NCBI RefSeq assembly: GCF_030863805.1
Contig: NZ_CP132957.1
Coordinates: forward strand, 1,860,001 to 1,924,000
DNA length: 64,000 bases
Direction of reading: 5' to 3'
Source: Kineothrix sp. MB12-C1
GTDB lineage: Bacteria; Bacillota; Clostridia; Lachnospirales; Lachnospiraceae
This document shows positions 47,607-56,118 of the stretch, one piece after another. The notes under the pieces were generated by a model that saw nothing but the letters and a program-made list of their open reading frames with translations, did not search any database and had not been told where the DNA came from. The position numbers were made by a program, and so were the translations under genes. The first letter of the stretch is position 1; each line of letters opens with the position of its first letter.

Positions 47607-48449
47607 TTAAATCGTTCGAACTGCATGTCTATTCACATGACAGCAAATATTTACAGCCACAGGAAGACCGGCGATATGTGTAGGATATGTATCTATATTC
47701 ACTGCAAAGGCTGTAGTTCTCCCTCCAAGGCCCCCGGGGCCTATACCTGTCCGATTGATTTGATCAAGCAGCTCCTCTTCCATTTCCTTTATATAAGGAA
47801 TATCAGAACTTTGATTCACCGGACGGGTGAGTGCACGCTTCGCCATCAAAGCACATTTTTCGAAAGTACCGCCGATGCCAACCCCCACTACCATGGGAGG
47901 ACACGCATTCGGACCGGCATCTTTTACCGCCGCTAAAATAGCCTCCTTCACACCTTCGATTCCATCGGATGGTTTTAGCATGAATACACGGCTCATATTT
48001 TCGCTTCCGAAGCCTTTCGGAGCAACTGTAATCCTCACCTTATCTCCGGGCACAATCTGGTAATGAATAACTGCCGGAGTATTATCCTTCGTATTTTCAC
48101 GAATGAGAGGATCCTTTACTACAGACTTTCTCAAATACCCCTCAGCATATCCTTGTCTTACCCCTTCATGGATTGCCTCTTCTAATGTGCCTCCTTCAAA
48201 ATGAACATCTTGACCAATCTCCATAAAGATAACAGCCATTCCTGTATCCTGGCAAATCGGAATCATATCGCTTGCTGCGATTTCAAGATTCTCCTGAAGC
48301 TGACGTAAAACCTGCTTTCCAAGAGGCGCTATTTCTTTTACTACCGACTCACTCATCACTTCTCTCATATCTTCCGACAGATAATGATTCGCTTCTATGC
48401 ACATTTCCTTTATATTATCTGTAACTTCAGATATCTTTATTGTCCTCAT
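47607..48449 (-). CDS. fumA: Class I fumarate hydratase, alpha (N-terminal) subunit
   Basis: The 280-residue protein has the Fumerase domain with three Cys placed to ligate a [4Fe-4S] cluster: IPICQDTGMA, NACPPMVVGVG and GTFEKCALMA. KGFGSENMSRVFMLKPSDG and GIGPGGLGGRTTAF are also conserved. It interconverts fumarate and malate in the cytosol under anaerobic conditions. It starts at the ATG at 48449, 16 bases after the HIT gene. Tartrate dehydratase is the main alternative. Confidence 0.9.
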   Translation of the reverse strand: MRTIKISEVTDNIKEMCIEANHYLSEDMREVMSESVVKEIAPLGKQVLRQLQENLEIAASDMIPICQDTGMAVIFMEIGQDVHFEGGTLEEAIHEGVRQGYAEGYLRKSVVKDPLIRENTKDNTPAVIHYQIVPGDKVRITVAPKGFGSENMSRVFMLKPSDGIEGVKEAILAAVKDAGPNACPPMVVGVGIGGTFEKCALMAKRALTRPVNQSSDIPYIKEMEEELLDQINRTGIGPGGLGGRTTAFAVNIDTYPTHIAGLPVAVNICCHVNRHAVRTI

Positions 48450-48464
48450 AAGTCAGCCTTTCCA

Positions 48465-48875
48465 TTATTCCACAAGCAATCTTCTAACTTCGCTCAATTC
48501 CTCGGATGTGGGTTGTAATGCCTTCCAGCCAAGAACCTGCCCATCCTCTTCATAACGAGGAATCAGGTGTAAGTGAAAATGAAACACCGTCTGTCCCGCT
48601 GCCTCCCCATTGTTCTGCACGAGGTTAAAACCATCACATTCTAATTTCTCCGTCATCTGAACAGACATCTTCTTTGCGAGCAGCATTACCTTAGATGCCA
48701 ATTCGTCAGGAAGCTCGTATAAACTACGATAGTGATTTTTCGGTAAAATGAGTGCATGCCCCTTTGTCGCGGGGCCCAAGTCAAGAATTACCTTAAAGTC
48801 TTCATCCTCATAAATCTCCTTTGACGGAATATCTCCATTCGCTATTTTACAAAAAATGCAGCTATCATCTCTCAT
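48465..48875 (-). CDS. HIT-family nucleotide hydrolase/transferase
   Basis: From the ATG at 48875 (after GGGAGAGATGG) the protein has 136 residues. CIFCKIANGDIPSKEIYED carries the first two Cys of the usual zinc site, and LPKNHYRSLYEL and the catalytic HIT triad HFHLHLIPRYEEDG follow. The Hint/HIT family cleaves nucleoside phosphoramidates or dinucleoside polyphosphates. It lies between the flavodoxin-like and fumarase genes, in one direction. Confidence 0.93.
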   Translation of the reverse strand: MRDDSCIFCKIANGDIPSKEIYEDEDFKVILDLGPATKGHALILPKNHYRSLYELPDELASKVMLLAKKMSVQMTEKLECDGFNLVQNNGEAAGQTVFHFHLHLIPRYEEDGQVLGWKALQPTSEELSEVRRLLVE

Positions 48876-48944
48876 AATTCCATCTCTCCCTAAGTCATAT
48901 GTTAATAAATCGATTTCTCTTATCATTCTTTCCGGTTGCAAAGG

Positions 48945-49931
48945 TTAAAATACAAAAAGATGGTCAAGGGTACGAAGTACTTTGAAATCACCTTTCAATT
49001 TCATTACCCCGGACATGAAGGCTCTTTGGAAAGTCATTCTCGCATAAATAATATCATCCAGAATTTGTGCGTTGAGCTGCAGTTCCACATCCGCATAATC
49101 AGAAGTACCATAATAACACTGCAAATCAGCATTTTCCACTTTGATAATCAGTTGCTTTTTACGTCCTTCTATTACAATTCGATAAGCTGCTTTAAATCCA
49201 GGCTGCGGACGGAAGTTTTGTTGAAACCTCTCCAATATCCCTTCATTCTCTTCGCTATCGGAGTTATCAATTAAATTTCTAAATAGGTTGGTCAGCTCTT
49301 GGATATCTTCTTTCTGTCTCTGTACATATCTATCATCAGAAGCATACTGAGATAGCTGTTCTGTTTCCTGAGGTGTCAAATCCATCTGAACCTTGGACGT
49401 CATCTGGCGAATCGTCTGATTGCTGGCCGGAAAGCTTACCGTCTTCTGATTCACTGTCCGGTACATATTTTCAGCTTTCTTTTCAATTATCGCAATATAT
49501 TCCTGATTCACTTCCAACAATGAAGTATCCGCAACATAACCACACATACCGCTGCATGGGCGCCCTCCGAGAATCTCCCAGGCAGATGATAAGCTAAGCT
49601 TTCCTTCCCTCTCCCCGTATGTGGTTGACATAACAATAGGGCACATATAAATATTGCTGATTTTCTCTTTGTCTCCGTAGAGCCAGCAGGAGTCCAAAAA
49701 TTGCTGCATGAACCCGCCGATTCCATACCATTCTACCGTAGTCGCCAGAATAATACCGTCCGCCTCTTTCAAGGTTTGAGGTAACGTCGTAATACTATTT
49801 TTAAGTTCAAGCAGATGGTAACGTTCCACATTTACCCGAAGCTCTTCCAATACCTGCTGCATTCTGTTAATTACAAATAAAGTCGGGTCATCGATAAGCC
49901 CCCTGCCGCCATAATAAATATTGATTTTCAT
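48945..49931 (-). CDS. Flavodoxin-fold protein with C-terminal SCP2-like domain
   Basis: The 328-residue protein starts KINIYYGGRGL. Residues 1-150 resemble NADPH-dependent FMN reductases/flavodoxins (GIILATTVEWYGIGGFMQQFLD, VMSTTYGEREG, GGRPCSGMCG). Residues about 225-328, with FRPQPGFKAAYRIVIEGRK, ADVELQLNAQILDDIIYARM and the closing AFMSGVMKLKGDFKVLRTLD, match the SCP2 sterol-carrier-like domain, which binds hydrophobic molecules. A flavin domain fused to a lipid-binding one suggests redox work on a hydrophobic substrate. That is inference; I know no characterised example. Confidence 0.78.
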   Translation of the reverse strand: MKINIYYGGRGLIDDPTLFVINRMQQVLEELRVNVERYHLLELKNSITTLPQTLKEADGIILATTVEWYGIGGFMQQFLDSCWLYGDKEKISNIYMCPIVMSTTYGEREGKLSLSSAWEILGGRPCSGMCGYVADTSLLEVNQEYIAIIEKKAENMYRTVNQKTVSFPASNQTIRQMTSKVQMDLTPQETEQLSQYASDDRYVQRQKEDIQELTNLFRNLIDNSDSEENEGILERFQQNFRPQPGFKAAYRIVIEGRKKQLIIKVENADLQCYYGTSDYADVELQLNAQILDDIIYARMTFQRAFMSGVMKLKGDFKVLRTLDHLFVF

Positions 49932-49970
49932 TTACATCGATTCCTTTCCCCTACATCTTCGTTCATCAAA

Positions 49971-51002
49971 CTATAACTTTTCCATCCTCTTATTCGAAAA
50001 TAATACCCATAACAAGAATGCAACTCCTACTCCGCTTAGAAATCCACCAATATGTGCAGCGTTATTAATGTTACTGCTCACAAATCCACTGTATAAGGAA
50101 TAAGAGATCATAAATACTAACCGTCCCAACGTAATTTGATTCCAACGCCCCTTATGAACCAGTACAAGAAGCAAAAGTGCGCCTATCACTCCAAATACAG
50201 CACCACTGGCTCCTACCGATATTACATAATCGTGCGTATATATTTCATAGCTCATTGACAGAAGATTACCAAAAATTCCTGTGATTAAATAAATAACTGC
50301 ATACTTTACATGCCCGAAGTACTTCTCTACCACTTTCCCCAAATAGAAAAGAATAAGCATATTGCTCACCAGATGATTGATATCCCAATGCAAAAAGGTG
50401 GAGGATAAAATGCGATAATACTCTTTATCATAGATTATATGTGTGGCACTAAATGCACCCTTATTATATAACAAATCACCTGTAAATGTACATATTATAT
50501 AAGTAATGATATTAACAGCGACTATAAAAAAAGTAATAAGGGGCTGATTGCCTGCTTTTCTTTTCTCCCTCTTATCACCCTTTTCCTTCTCCGGCACGAA
50601 TTCAGAAATATGATCAAGCCAATACTCCAACTTTCCCTTCATACCGTAAAAATCACTGATTTGGTTCTCATACACGATAAGCCTCTCTTCTATCGGATCG
50701 ATAAGCCAACACATCGAATCCCCCTTACTCAGCTTTCTCGCCTTTTCATAGTCCGTACTAAGAATCAAAGATAAGATATGTACCTCTCTAATTCCTTTTT
50801 CATGAAACAGTTCAACTATCTTTTTCTTTAGATGAATATATTGATCTTCTGAAATATATAATTCATTTTTATAATCAATAATATGAAAAACGTTGACATA
50901 GTTATTTTCCATATGAAAATAAATTGTAAATTCCGGCAGACTGGAAGGAATTTTATTATAATCCTGCTGGATCAGAAAATGTTCCAATTGCTCTTTTACC
51001 AT
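49971..51002 (-). CDS. Rhomboid-family intramembrane serine protease
   Basis: The 343-residue protein has a soluble N-terminal part of about 150 residues, then six or seven membrane segments. The catalytic Ser is in SVGASGAVFG, the His in NNAAHIGGFLSG, and the HWDINHLVSNM motif lies in loop 1. It cleaves transmembrane helices of other proteins. The N-terminal domain (ending in charged EKGDKREKRK) is unusually long and of unknown fold. A GGAGG site precedes the start. It lies between the FHA gene and the flavodoxin fusion. Confidence 0.9.
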   Translation of the reverse strand: MVKEQLEHFLIQQDYNKIPSSLPEFTIYFHMENNYVNVFHIIDYKNELYISEDQYIHLKKKIVELFHEKGIREVHILSLILSTDYEKARKLSKGDSMCWLIDPIEERLIVYENQISDFYGMKGKLEYWLDHISEFVPEKEKGDKREKRKAGNQPLITFFIVAVNIITYIICTFTGDLLYNKGAFSATHIIYDKEYYRILSSTFLHWDINHLVSNMLILFYLGKVVEKYFGHVKYAVIYLITGIFGNLLSMSYEIYTHDYVISVGASGAVFGVIGALLLLVLVHKGRWNQITLGRLVFMISYSLYSGFVSSNINNAAHIGGFLSGVGVAFLLWVLFSNKRMEKL

Positions 51003-51091
51003 ACTACCTCCTATCTACTATGATACTAGTGAGTATAGAATACTTATGGTAAAGGGTAACATTTTCGTAAATTTGTGTCAATGAATTTACA

Positions 51092-52531
51092 TTATCGGTA
51101 GCAAAATGTCATTTTCCCAAATCTTATTTCATCTCCCGCCTCTATAGAAACAGTTTCGTTCGGTTCTAATCTCAACCCATTCTTAAAGGTTCCATTCGTA
51201 GAATTAAGGTCCGTTACATATATGATTTCTCCCTCTTTCATAAAACGTGCATGAATCCTGCTTATCGTATCATTTTTAATTACAACATCCACATTACCCG
51301 CCATCTTTCCTACGGTACAAGGCAACTTATTTAAATCAATGTGATACTTATTGCCTTTATTAATGCCATATAGTTTATTTTCCAAATTATATAAGGAAGA
51401 TTCTATGAAAACGGTACTCCCATAAGAGGTTTGTGACCGCTTGTCCATATTTTCTTTAAAATAAGTATCTACTGCCATATATTGATTTACTGGCTGTATT
51501 TCTTCCTCTTCACCTACCTCTTTCTTTGTATACCCATTTTTCTTCCGAATAGGTGCCATAATAAGGGATAATATTAGAAAAGCAGAAACAATAATAAGAG
51601 TTATAATACCTGCTATTGTTAGTATCGATTCTTCTATTGATAATACATAAAAATACCTGATACAGATTATACCAATAATCGCCCCGATACATAAGACCAA
51701 TAATATCGTAGAAATTATCATATTTCCTTTTATTTCCGCAGCACTTTCTTCTTCCTCACTCTCTTTCTCATCCCACCAAGTCCTTTCATCTTCTCCGACG
51801 TGCTGCAAGTTTCTTCCTGTTTCATTTCGCAATAGAATATCATTGCTTCGGCCTGTACTGTCCGGATCAGCCTTTTCATATTCACCCTTTATTATATGAT
51901 TATCCACCTCTTCACAATCCCGGTATTCCCTCGACTGCAATATCTCTTGCCCCATCTCCACATGTGGTTCACTTATACGATTTACGCATGATTCATCAAA
52001 TAACAGAAGAATTTCCGGTAATATGAAGTTCCCATCCTGAATACGCTCATATATTTTATATATGATATTGGTTAACTTTTCATCTTCTCTATCTGTCCTT
52101 TCTAGCAAAAACTCAGCAAGCCCCATAATAGGTATAACTTCCGCATTACATTCTATCGGATAATAAACAAAGAAATATGTTTGCTCCTCCGGATTGATGT
52201 AGATGAATTCCGGATACAACAAGAGATAATTATCCTCTAGCAAATACTCCTTTATTTCCTTAGATGCCTCATAAATATATTCAAACAGGCAATAAACTTG
52301 CTTATAGCTTATGCCACTACTTTCATAGAAGATTTTGATACTCTGCTTCGAACTTATTTCATAATAAAAGTATACCTCATCATTAATGCTTCTTATACTG
52401 CAAGGCAAGAGCGTCCTCATTCGGTTCCTTATGAGCATTCTATTTTGATATTCGTTTTTTACCCCCTCAGCATCCTCCTTTAAAATCAAATAATTATGAC
52501 TTAAATCTTTATAATATTTTGCATCTAACAT
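51092..52531 (-). CDS. FHA-domain membrane protein with DUF6382-type N-terminus
   Basis: The 479-residue protein has an N-terminal region (about 1-180) of the DUF6382 kind (YLILKEDAEG, FYYEISSKQSIKIFYESSGI). An acidic linker and a membrane hairpin of two hydrophobic helices (about 265-320) follow. A C-terminal FHA domain (about 395-479) has LPCTVGKMAGNVDVVIKN, ISRIHARF and LNSTNGTFKNG. FHA domains bind phosphothreonine, so a role in a Ser/Thr-kinase-controlled complex is likely. It follows the Tad pilus genes by 13 bases and probably belongs to that operon. No kinase gene is in the window. Confidence 0.85.
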   Translation of the reverse strand: MLDAKYYKDLSHNYLILKEDAEGVKNEYQNRMLIRNRMRTLLPCSIRSINDEVYFYYEISSKQSIKIFYESSGISYKQVYCLFEYIYEASKEIKEYLLEDNYLLLYPEFIYINPEEQTYFFVYYPIECNAEVIPIMGLAEFLLERTDREDEKLTNIIYKIYERIQDGNFILPEILLLFDESCVNRISEPHVEMGQEILQSREYRDCEEVDNHIIKGEYEKADPDSTGRSNDILLRNETGRNLQHVGEDERTWWDEKESEEEESAAEIKGNMIISTILLVLCIGAIIGIICIRYFYVLSIEESILTIAGIITLIIVSAFLILSLIMAPIRKKNGYTKKEVGEEEEIQPVNQYMAVDTYFKENMDKRSQTSYGSTVFIESSLYNLENKLYGINKGNKYHIDLNKLPCTVGKMAGNVDVVIKNDTISRIHARFMKEGEIIYVTDLNSTNGTFKNGLRLEPNETVSIEAGDEIRFGKMTFCYR

Positions 52532-52544
52532 ATTTTCCTATGTC

Positions 52545-52988
52545 CTAATCCTCGCTTCTATCTTTAAATTTTTCGCCCGCCTTCTTTATCAGGCGAATTC
52601 TACGTATTGTTTCCTCAGGGGCGCTTATATGGGCTTCCCCTATCGCTTCCAGATTCCATCCTTTTCCAGACTTTCCTTGTATTCTTACAGTTACCGCTTT
52701 GTTGCTTATCGTAATGCTTTTGTGCAAGTCTTTCATTCCCACATATTTATTCCCGAATTGTATTCCGGCACTTTCCTCCAGATACTCAAGAATCTCACTC
52801 TCTCCTTCTTTATCACTGATACTCCCTCTGAAGGCAAGGATATAAGCATCCTGCGAAAGAACGCACCTGTTGTAGAGAAAAAAGGTAAGATATATTAGTA
52901 ATGCCATTAGAAAAATAACTAATGGCATAATCATGGATGCCTCAACCGTTAAATAACCATTTACCTTTCTCTTAAAATAATCAGACAA
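52545..52988 (-). CDS. TadE-like minor pseudopilin
   Basis: The coordinates use a TTG at 52988, nine bases after GGGGG, overlapping the prepilin peptidase gene by 8 bases; an ATG at 53048 in the same frame is the alternative. The protein (about 147 residues) has the TadE signature GYLTVEASMIMPLVIFLMALL with the TVEAS-type prepilin cleavage region. A single membrane helix is followed by a mainly soluble C-terminus ending in charged KKAGEKFKDRSED. It would be processed by the A24 peptidase and incorporated into the Flp pilus or its base. Confidence 0.78.
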   Translation of the reverse strand: MSDYFKRKVNGYLTVEASMIMPLVIFLMALLIYLTFFLYNRCVLSQDAYILAFRGSISDKEGESEILEYLEESAGIQFGNKYVGMKDLHKSITISNKAVTVRIQGKSGKGWNLEAIGEAHISAPEETIRRIRLIKKAGEKFKDRSED

Positions 52989-53400
52989 ACAGTATAACCC
53001 CCAATCCCATAGCAATAAAAGGAATAAATGGCATCTGGCTCTTTCCATTTACCTTTTGAAGAACGAGTAATCCCAGTCCAAGGATAGCCGAGAACAAAAG
53101 ACCTAGCAAAACAGCCAATGCACATTTGGAAAACCCAAGAAATATCCCTAGAACAAGTACTACAAATCCATCTCCATACCCAATGCTTTCCCCAGTACAA
53201 AGACTAAGCCCAAGCATTGTTGCTCCGGGAATTAATGAATATAGAAATACATGCCAATGAAATTCTTGTATTATAACGGTACCGACCAAAGAAATAATTC
53301 CAAACACGCCTATCAAAAGAATAGGAATTTCCCTTTTCCATAAATCGAATACCATACATATCCCCAGAAAAATGATTGCTGCTATATATTGAATATCCAT
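52981..53400 (-). CDS. A24-type prepilin peptidase (TadV-like), small
   Basis: The 139-residue membrane protein has four or five hydrophobic segments. The two catalytic aspartates are recognisable: FDLWKREIP near the N-terminus and GYGDG in IGYGDGFVVLVLG. The length is typical of TadV/CpaA without the N-terminal methyltransferase domain. It cleaves the leader of Flp and TadE-type prepilins on the inner face of the membrane. It starts after AGGAG. A second A24 peptidase is encoded at the other end of the locus (60633-61157). Confidence 0.88.
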   Translation of the reverse strand: MDIQYIAAIIFLGICMVFDLWKREIPILLIGVFGIISLVGTVIIQEFHWHVFLYSLIPGATMLGLSLCTGESIGYGDGFVVLVLGIFLGFSKCALAVLLGLLFSAILGLGLLVLQKVNGKSQMPFIPFIAMGLGVILFV

Positions 53401-53412
53401 TCACTTTTACTC

Positions 53413-54360
53413 CTAGCCACATTTTGAACATCGTCCCTTCCCTCCCGCTTCGGAAAGGTGCATCGAATGAACCGTCCGTTTCAAACCTGAACAGTGCAAA
53501 GAGTTGTGGTATCGATTCCCCTGTCCCGTAATATACAATATGGCTGGAATACCTCCTTCCCCGCACCTTTCACATGCATAATATTTTTCTCCATACTCAT
53601 TTCTAATATCTTCTTTCATAAATGCAGAAATCATTTCAACCGAGGGGCAAAGATAAGTGCAACTTCGGGATAAATGGTATACCACTCCCGTCTCCGCCAC
53701 AAATACAATAGGATCTTCATCATTTCTATCGCCCAAACCATTTTCTACATCATATCCAGTCCATGCCCTTCCATAATATCTATTTTCCATAGGAAAGCTT
53801 GGAAATCCAATCGTACGAATAAGAGGCTTTACACGATAGGATGCGATGAGATCCACCACATCATTCTCTTTCATAACAGAGGACTTCATAAAGTGTAGTC
53901 CAGCCGTTCCGGCCTCAAGGCACGTGTTATTCAGATAATCTGAACCAAGCAAGCTAATTACTTTACCCCTGGCATAACCTTCCGATAAAATAACAGAGCT
54001 TATTCCTTCCAAAGATATCCCCTTCTCCTCCACGCTTTTATATGCATATCCACTAAAAATCATTTGGTTGCCAGTCTGATGCATAGCCCCCGCTATACGA
54101 CTATGTAAATGCAACATATCAAAAGCAAGTAATATATTAATTATGAAAAATAAAAAGAGGGGAACAGCAATGGATGCTTCTACCGTCATGCTTGCCTTAC
54201 AGTATAAAGAGGGGAAAAACGATATCCTTTTTACGGACTTTCTAATTAAGAACTGACAATTGTCAGAAAGACTTGTAATAAAGATTTTTGCCCGGAGAAA
54301 TGCTTGTGTTTTCATATGTTTTTGATTTTTGATTTTATCCGTCCGAAAAAAGGACATCAT
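53413..54360 (-). CDS. TadE-like protein with two C-terminal putative zinc-binding repeats
   Basis: The 315-residue protein starts at the ATG at 54360 behind GGGGG. A single membrane helix (about 58-80) follows a KASMTVEASIAVPLFLFF cleavage signature, then an extracellular domain. The C-terminus has two repeats of a YH-x4-C ... C-x2-C module: VVYHLSRSCTYL...ACERCG (227-267) and NRYHNSLHCSGL...RCSKCG (282-315). The module resembles the small metal-binding tail seen behind some secreted nucleases (YH-x4-C-x-L ... C-x2-C). I have not seen it on a pseudopilin before, and the role is unknown. Confidence 0.8.
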   Translation of the reverse strand: MMSFFRTDKIKNQKHMKTQAFLRAKIFITSLSDNCQFLIRKSVKRISFFPSLYCKASMTVEASIAVPLFLFFIINILLAFDMLHLHSRIAGAMHQTGNQMIFSGYAYKSVEEKGISLEGISSVILSEGYARGKVISLLGSDYLNNTCLEAGTAGLHFMKSSVMKENDVVDLIASYRVKPLIRTIGFPSFPMENRYYGRAWTGYDVENGLGDRNDEDPIVFVAETGVVYHLSRSCTYLCPSVEMISAFMKEDIRNEYGEKYYACERCGEGGIPAILYITGQGNRYHNSLHCSGLKRTVHSMHLSEAGGKGRCSKCG

Positions 54361-54421
54361 TCTTCCCCCTTTTACACCCTTTTCCAATAATATCCATAAC
54401 CGTTCAGTACCTTCTCAGCTA

Positions 54422-55861
54422 CTAATATCCATACCTTTTCTGAATATCCATACAGTATCCGAACTCACTGGAAACTCCGATTTCAGCGAAAAAGCTATCA
54501 AAGCAAGCATCCATTCTAAAATATATATTTCCCGGAGTTTTTCGTATATCCATTTCCATAATATCCATAGTGCGCATATTCTTAATATTATCCGCTTGAA
54601 GGAACAGCATGATTCTTAAATAGTCTTCATAGCTTAGTCCTCTCCCTCTGCCTTCGTTCTCAGGTATACTTCCTCCAAAATCTTCCACGCTATCGATATC
54701 AGTTTTCCAATCCGCGCTCGTCTTCATAATGGGAATCTTCCCTCCATCCAGCAGACATCTTACATCGCTTAAGCTTTCTATATATGCCCATGCGAATAAA
54801 ATAGAATACTTTACAGGTTCTACCAAGGCAGGAACTTGTAACACTGCCGTTAAGGTAAGGGCCAACGCTCTTGCCTGCGCACATTTTGCCGAATCTGATA
54901 AAATGTAAATTACGTTAGCCACCTCCCGCCACAGCAAAAGCCGTTTTGCCACCTTTTCCAAGTTATCAGAGTCCGATTCCTTTCCTTCCAAAATATATTC
55001 AATTTGATATTTTAATAGTGATTTATCCAACGTATTTCCATACCTACTACACTTCTCAAATAAATAAGAATCAAATAAAAGTCTGTCCGTTAACCCCTGT
55101 GACCTTTTTACGTCCGGGTGAAGTCCGGTTCCCTTCTTTGTCGATCTGTGAGAGATATAATTATCTGCATTTATTACCTCCTCCGATAAGGATGAAGTAT
55201 CCTTAAGCAATAACCTCAAAATACCGATTCCTCTGTAGGCATTTACCTTATCTGCCGGATTATCTAATGAAATTTCCACCACCTCTTCTTCCTTTTCCTC
55301 CTTAGGCAGCTCAATGGCATCAATCTGTGCCTGGATATCATTTCTCTCCCCTTCAATATTTCTGGAGTTCAGGCCAACCTCCTCTAATAATGAGATATTT
55401 TCCATCACTTGTCCCACAACCTCCGACAATACTCCTTCCACTGTACTTTCTTTCATATATTTAAGTACCTGTTGCCGCATAACATCACCATTTTCATCAG
55501 AAGCTATCGAGTATTCCGAAATAGTAGAACGGTCAACCGACAAAGATAACCAATCCCTCGAACTAATAATTCCCCGTTCCCCTACCGTAAAGTTCTTCTG
55601 CATATATTCTCTTAAATGTCCTTGTGATCTCTCGATGGAAGGAGATGCCGTTCCATAGGACATATCTACGAAAAGAAGATCATATTGTTCTAAAAGCTCT
55701 CGATGAAATTCTGCCAGCACACTGTTCATTCCAATATCCGCCACACATTCCGCCTCCATTCGGATTGTACTTATCCTAGCTCCCTCTACGAGGGTTAATA
55801 TAAGAGATAATAGCAAGGCTAGTGATAAAGAAAGATATACGGTAAGATAGCCATGTTTCAT
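54422..55861 (-). CDS. DUF5702-like Tad-locus membrane protein
   Basis: The 479-residue protein begins with one hydrophobic helix (YLTVYLSLSLALLLSLILTLVE region), followed by a large extracellular helical domain. The N-terminus resembles TadG-like and DUF5702 proteins encoded in clostridial Tad loci (EGARISTIRMEAECVADIGM, SVLAEFHRELLEQYDLLFVD). It overlaps the Flp pilin gene by 4 bases. It may assist pilus assembly at the outer face. The function is unproven. Confidence 0.7.
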   Translation of the reverse strand: MKHGYLTVYLSLSLALLLSLILTLVEGARISTIRMEAECVADIGMNSVLAEFHRELLEQYDLLFVDMSYGTASPSIERSQGHLREYMQKNFTVGERGIISSRDWLSLSVDRSTISEYSIASDENGDVMRQQVLKYMKESTVEGVLSEVVGQVMENISLLEEVGLNSRNIEGERNDIQAQIDAIELPKEEKEEEVVEISLDNPADKVNAYRGIGILRLLLKDTSSLSEEVINADNYISHRSTKKGTGLHPDVKRSQGLTDRLLFDSYLFEKCSRYGNTLDKSLLKYQIEYILEGKESDSDNLEKVAKRLLLWREVANVIYILSDSAKCAQARALALTLTAVLQVPALVEPVKYSILFAWAYIESLSDVRCLLDGGKIPIMKTSADWKTDIDSVEDFGGSIPENEGRGRGLSYEDYLRIMLFLQADNIKNMRTMDIMEMDIRKTPGNIYFRMDACFDSFFAEIGVSSEFGYCMDIQKRYGY

Positions 55862-56043
55862 GATAAGATCGTGTTGCTGTCTTGCGTAATCTTCTTAAAT
55901 ATATTTGTTACTAATGTCTGTAACTGCTTCTTGAAAATAATTACCAGACCTATCAACACTACCAATATAAGTATAATTTCCACCGTCCCTAATCCATCTT
56001 CTTCCGATAAAAAACTTTTTATGTTTTTTAGTTTTTTTCCCAT
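55858..56043 (-). CDS. Flp-type pilin
   Basis: The 61-residue product (ATG at 56043; a slightly longer ATG at 56064 is possible) is a small prepilin. A basic leader KKLKNIKSFLSEEDGLG is followed by the conserved Glu-containing hydrophobic stretch GTVEIILILVVLIGLVIIF. This is the Flp1 class IVb pilin signature, with cleavage expected between Gly and Thr before VEI. It polymerises into the pilus fibre. It is encoded between the assembly genes. Confidence 0.88.
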   Translation of the reverse strand: MGKKLKNIKSFLSEEDGLGTVEIILILVVLIGLVIIFKKQLQTLVTNIFKKITQDSNTILS

Positions 56044-56118
56044 AATTTCAGTCCATCCCTTCATTTGTCTTTCAGTTCACTCTTTTTAGATTCCTGCAAA
56101 ACTTTTTCCACACCCTTT

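Noticed and set aside
53204-53566. Minus-strand frame overlapping both a prepilin peptidase and a TadE-like gene
   Set aside because: It conflicts with two better-supported genes with clear motifs and ribosome sites.
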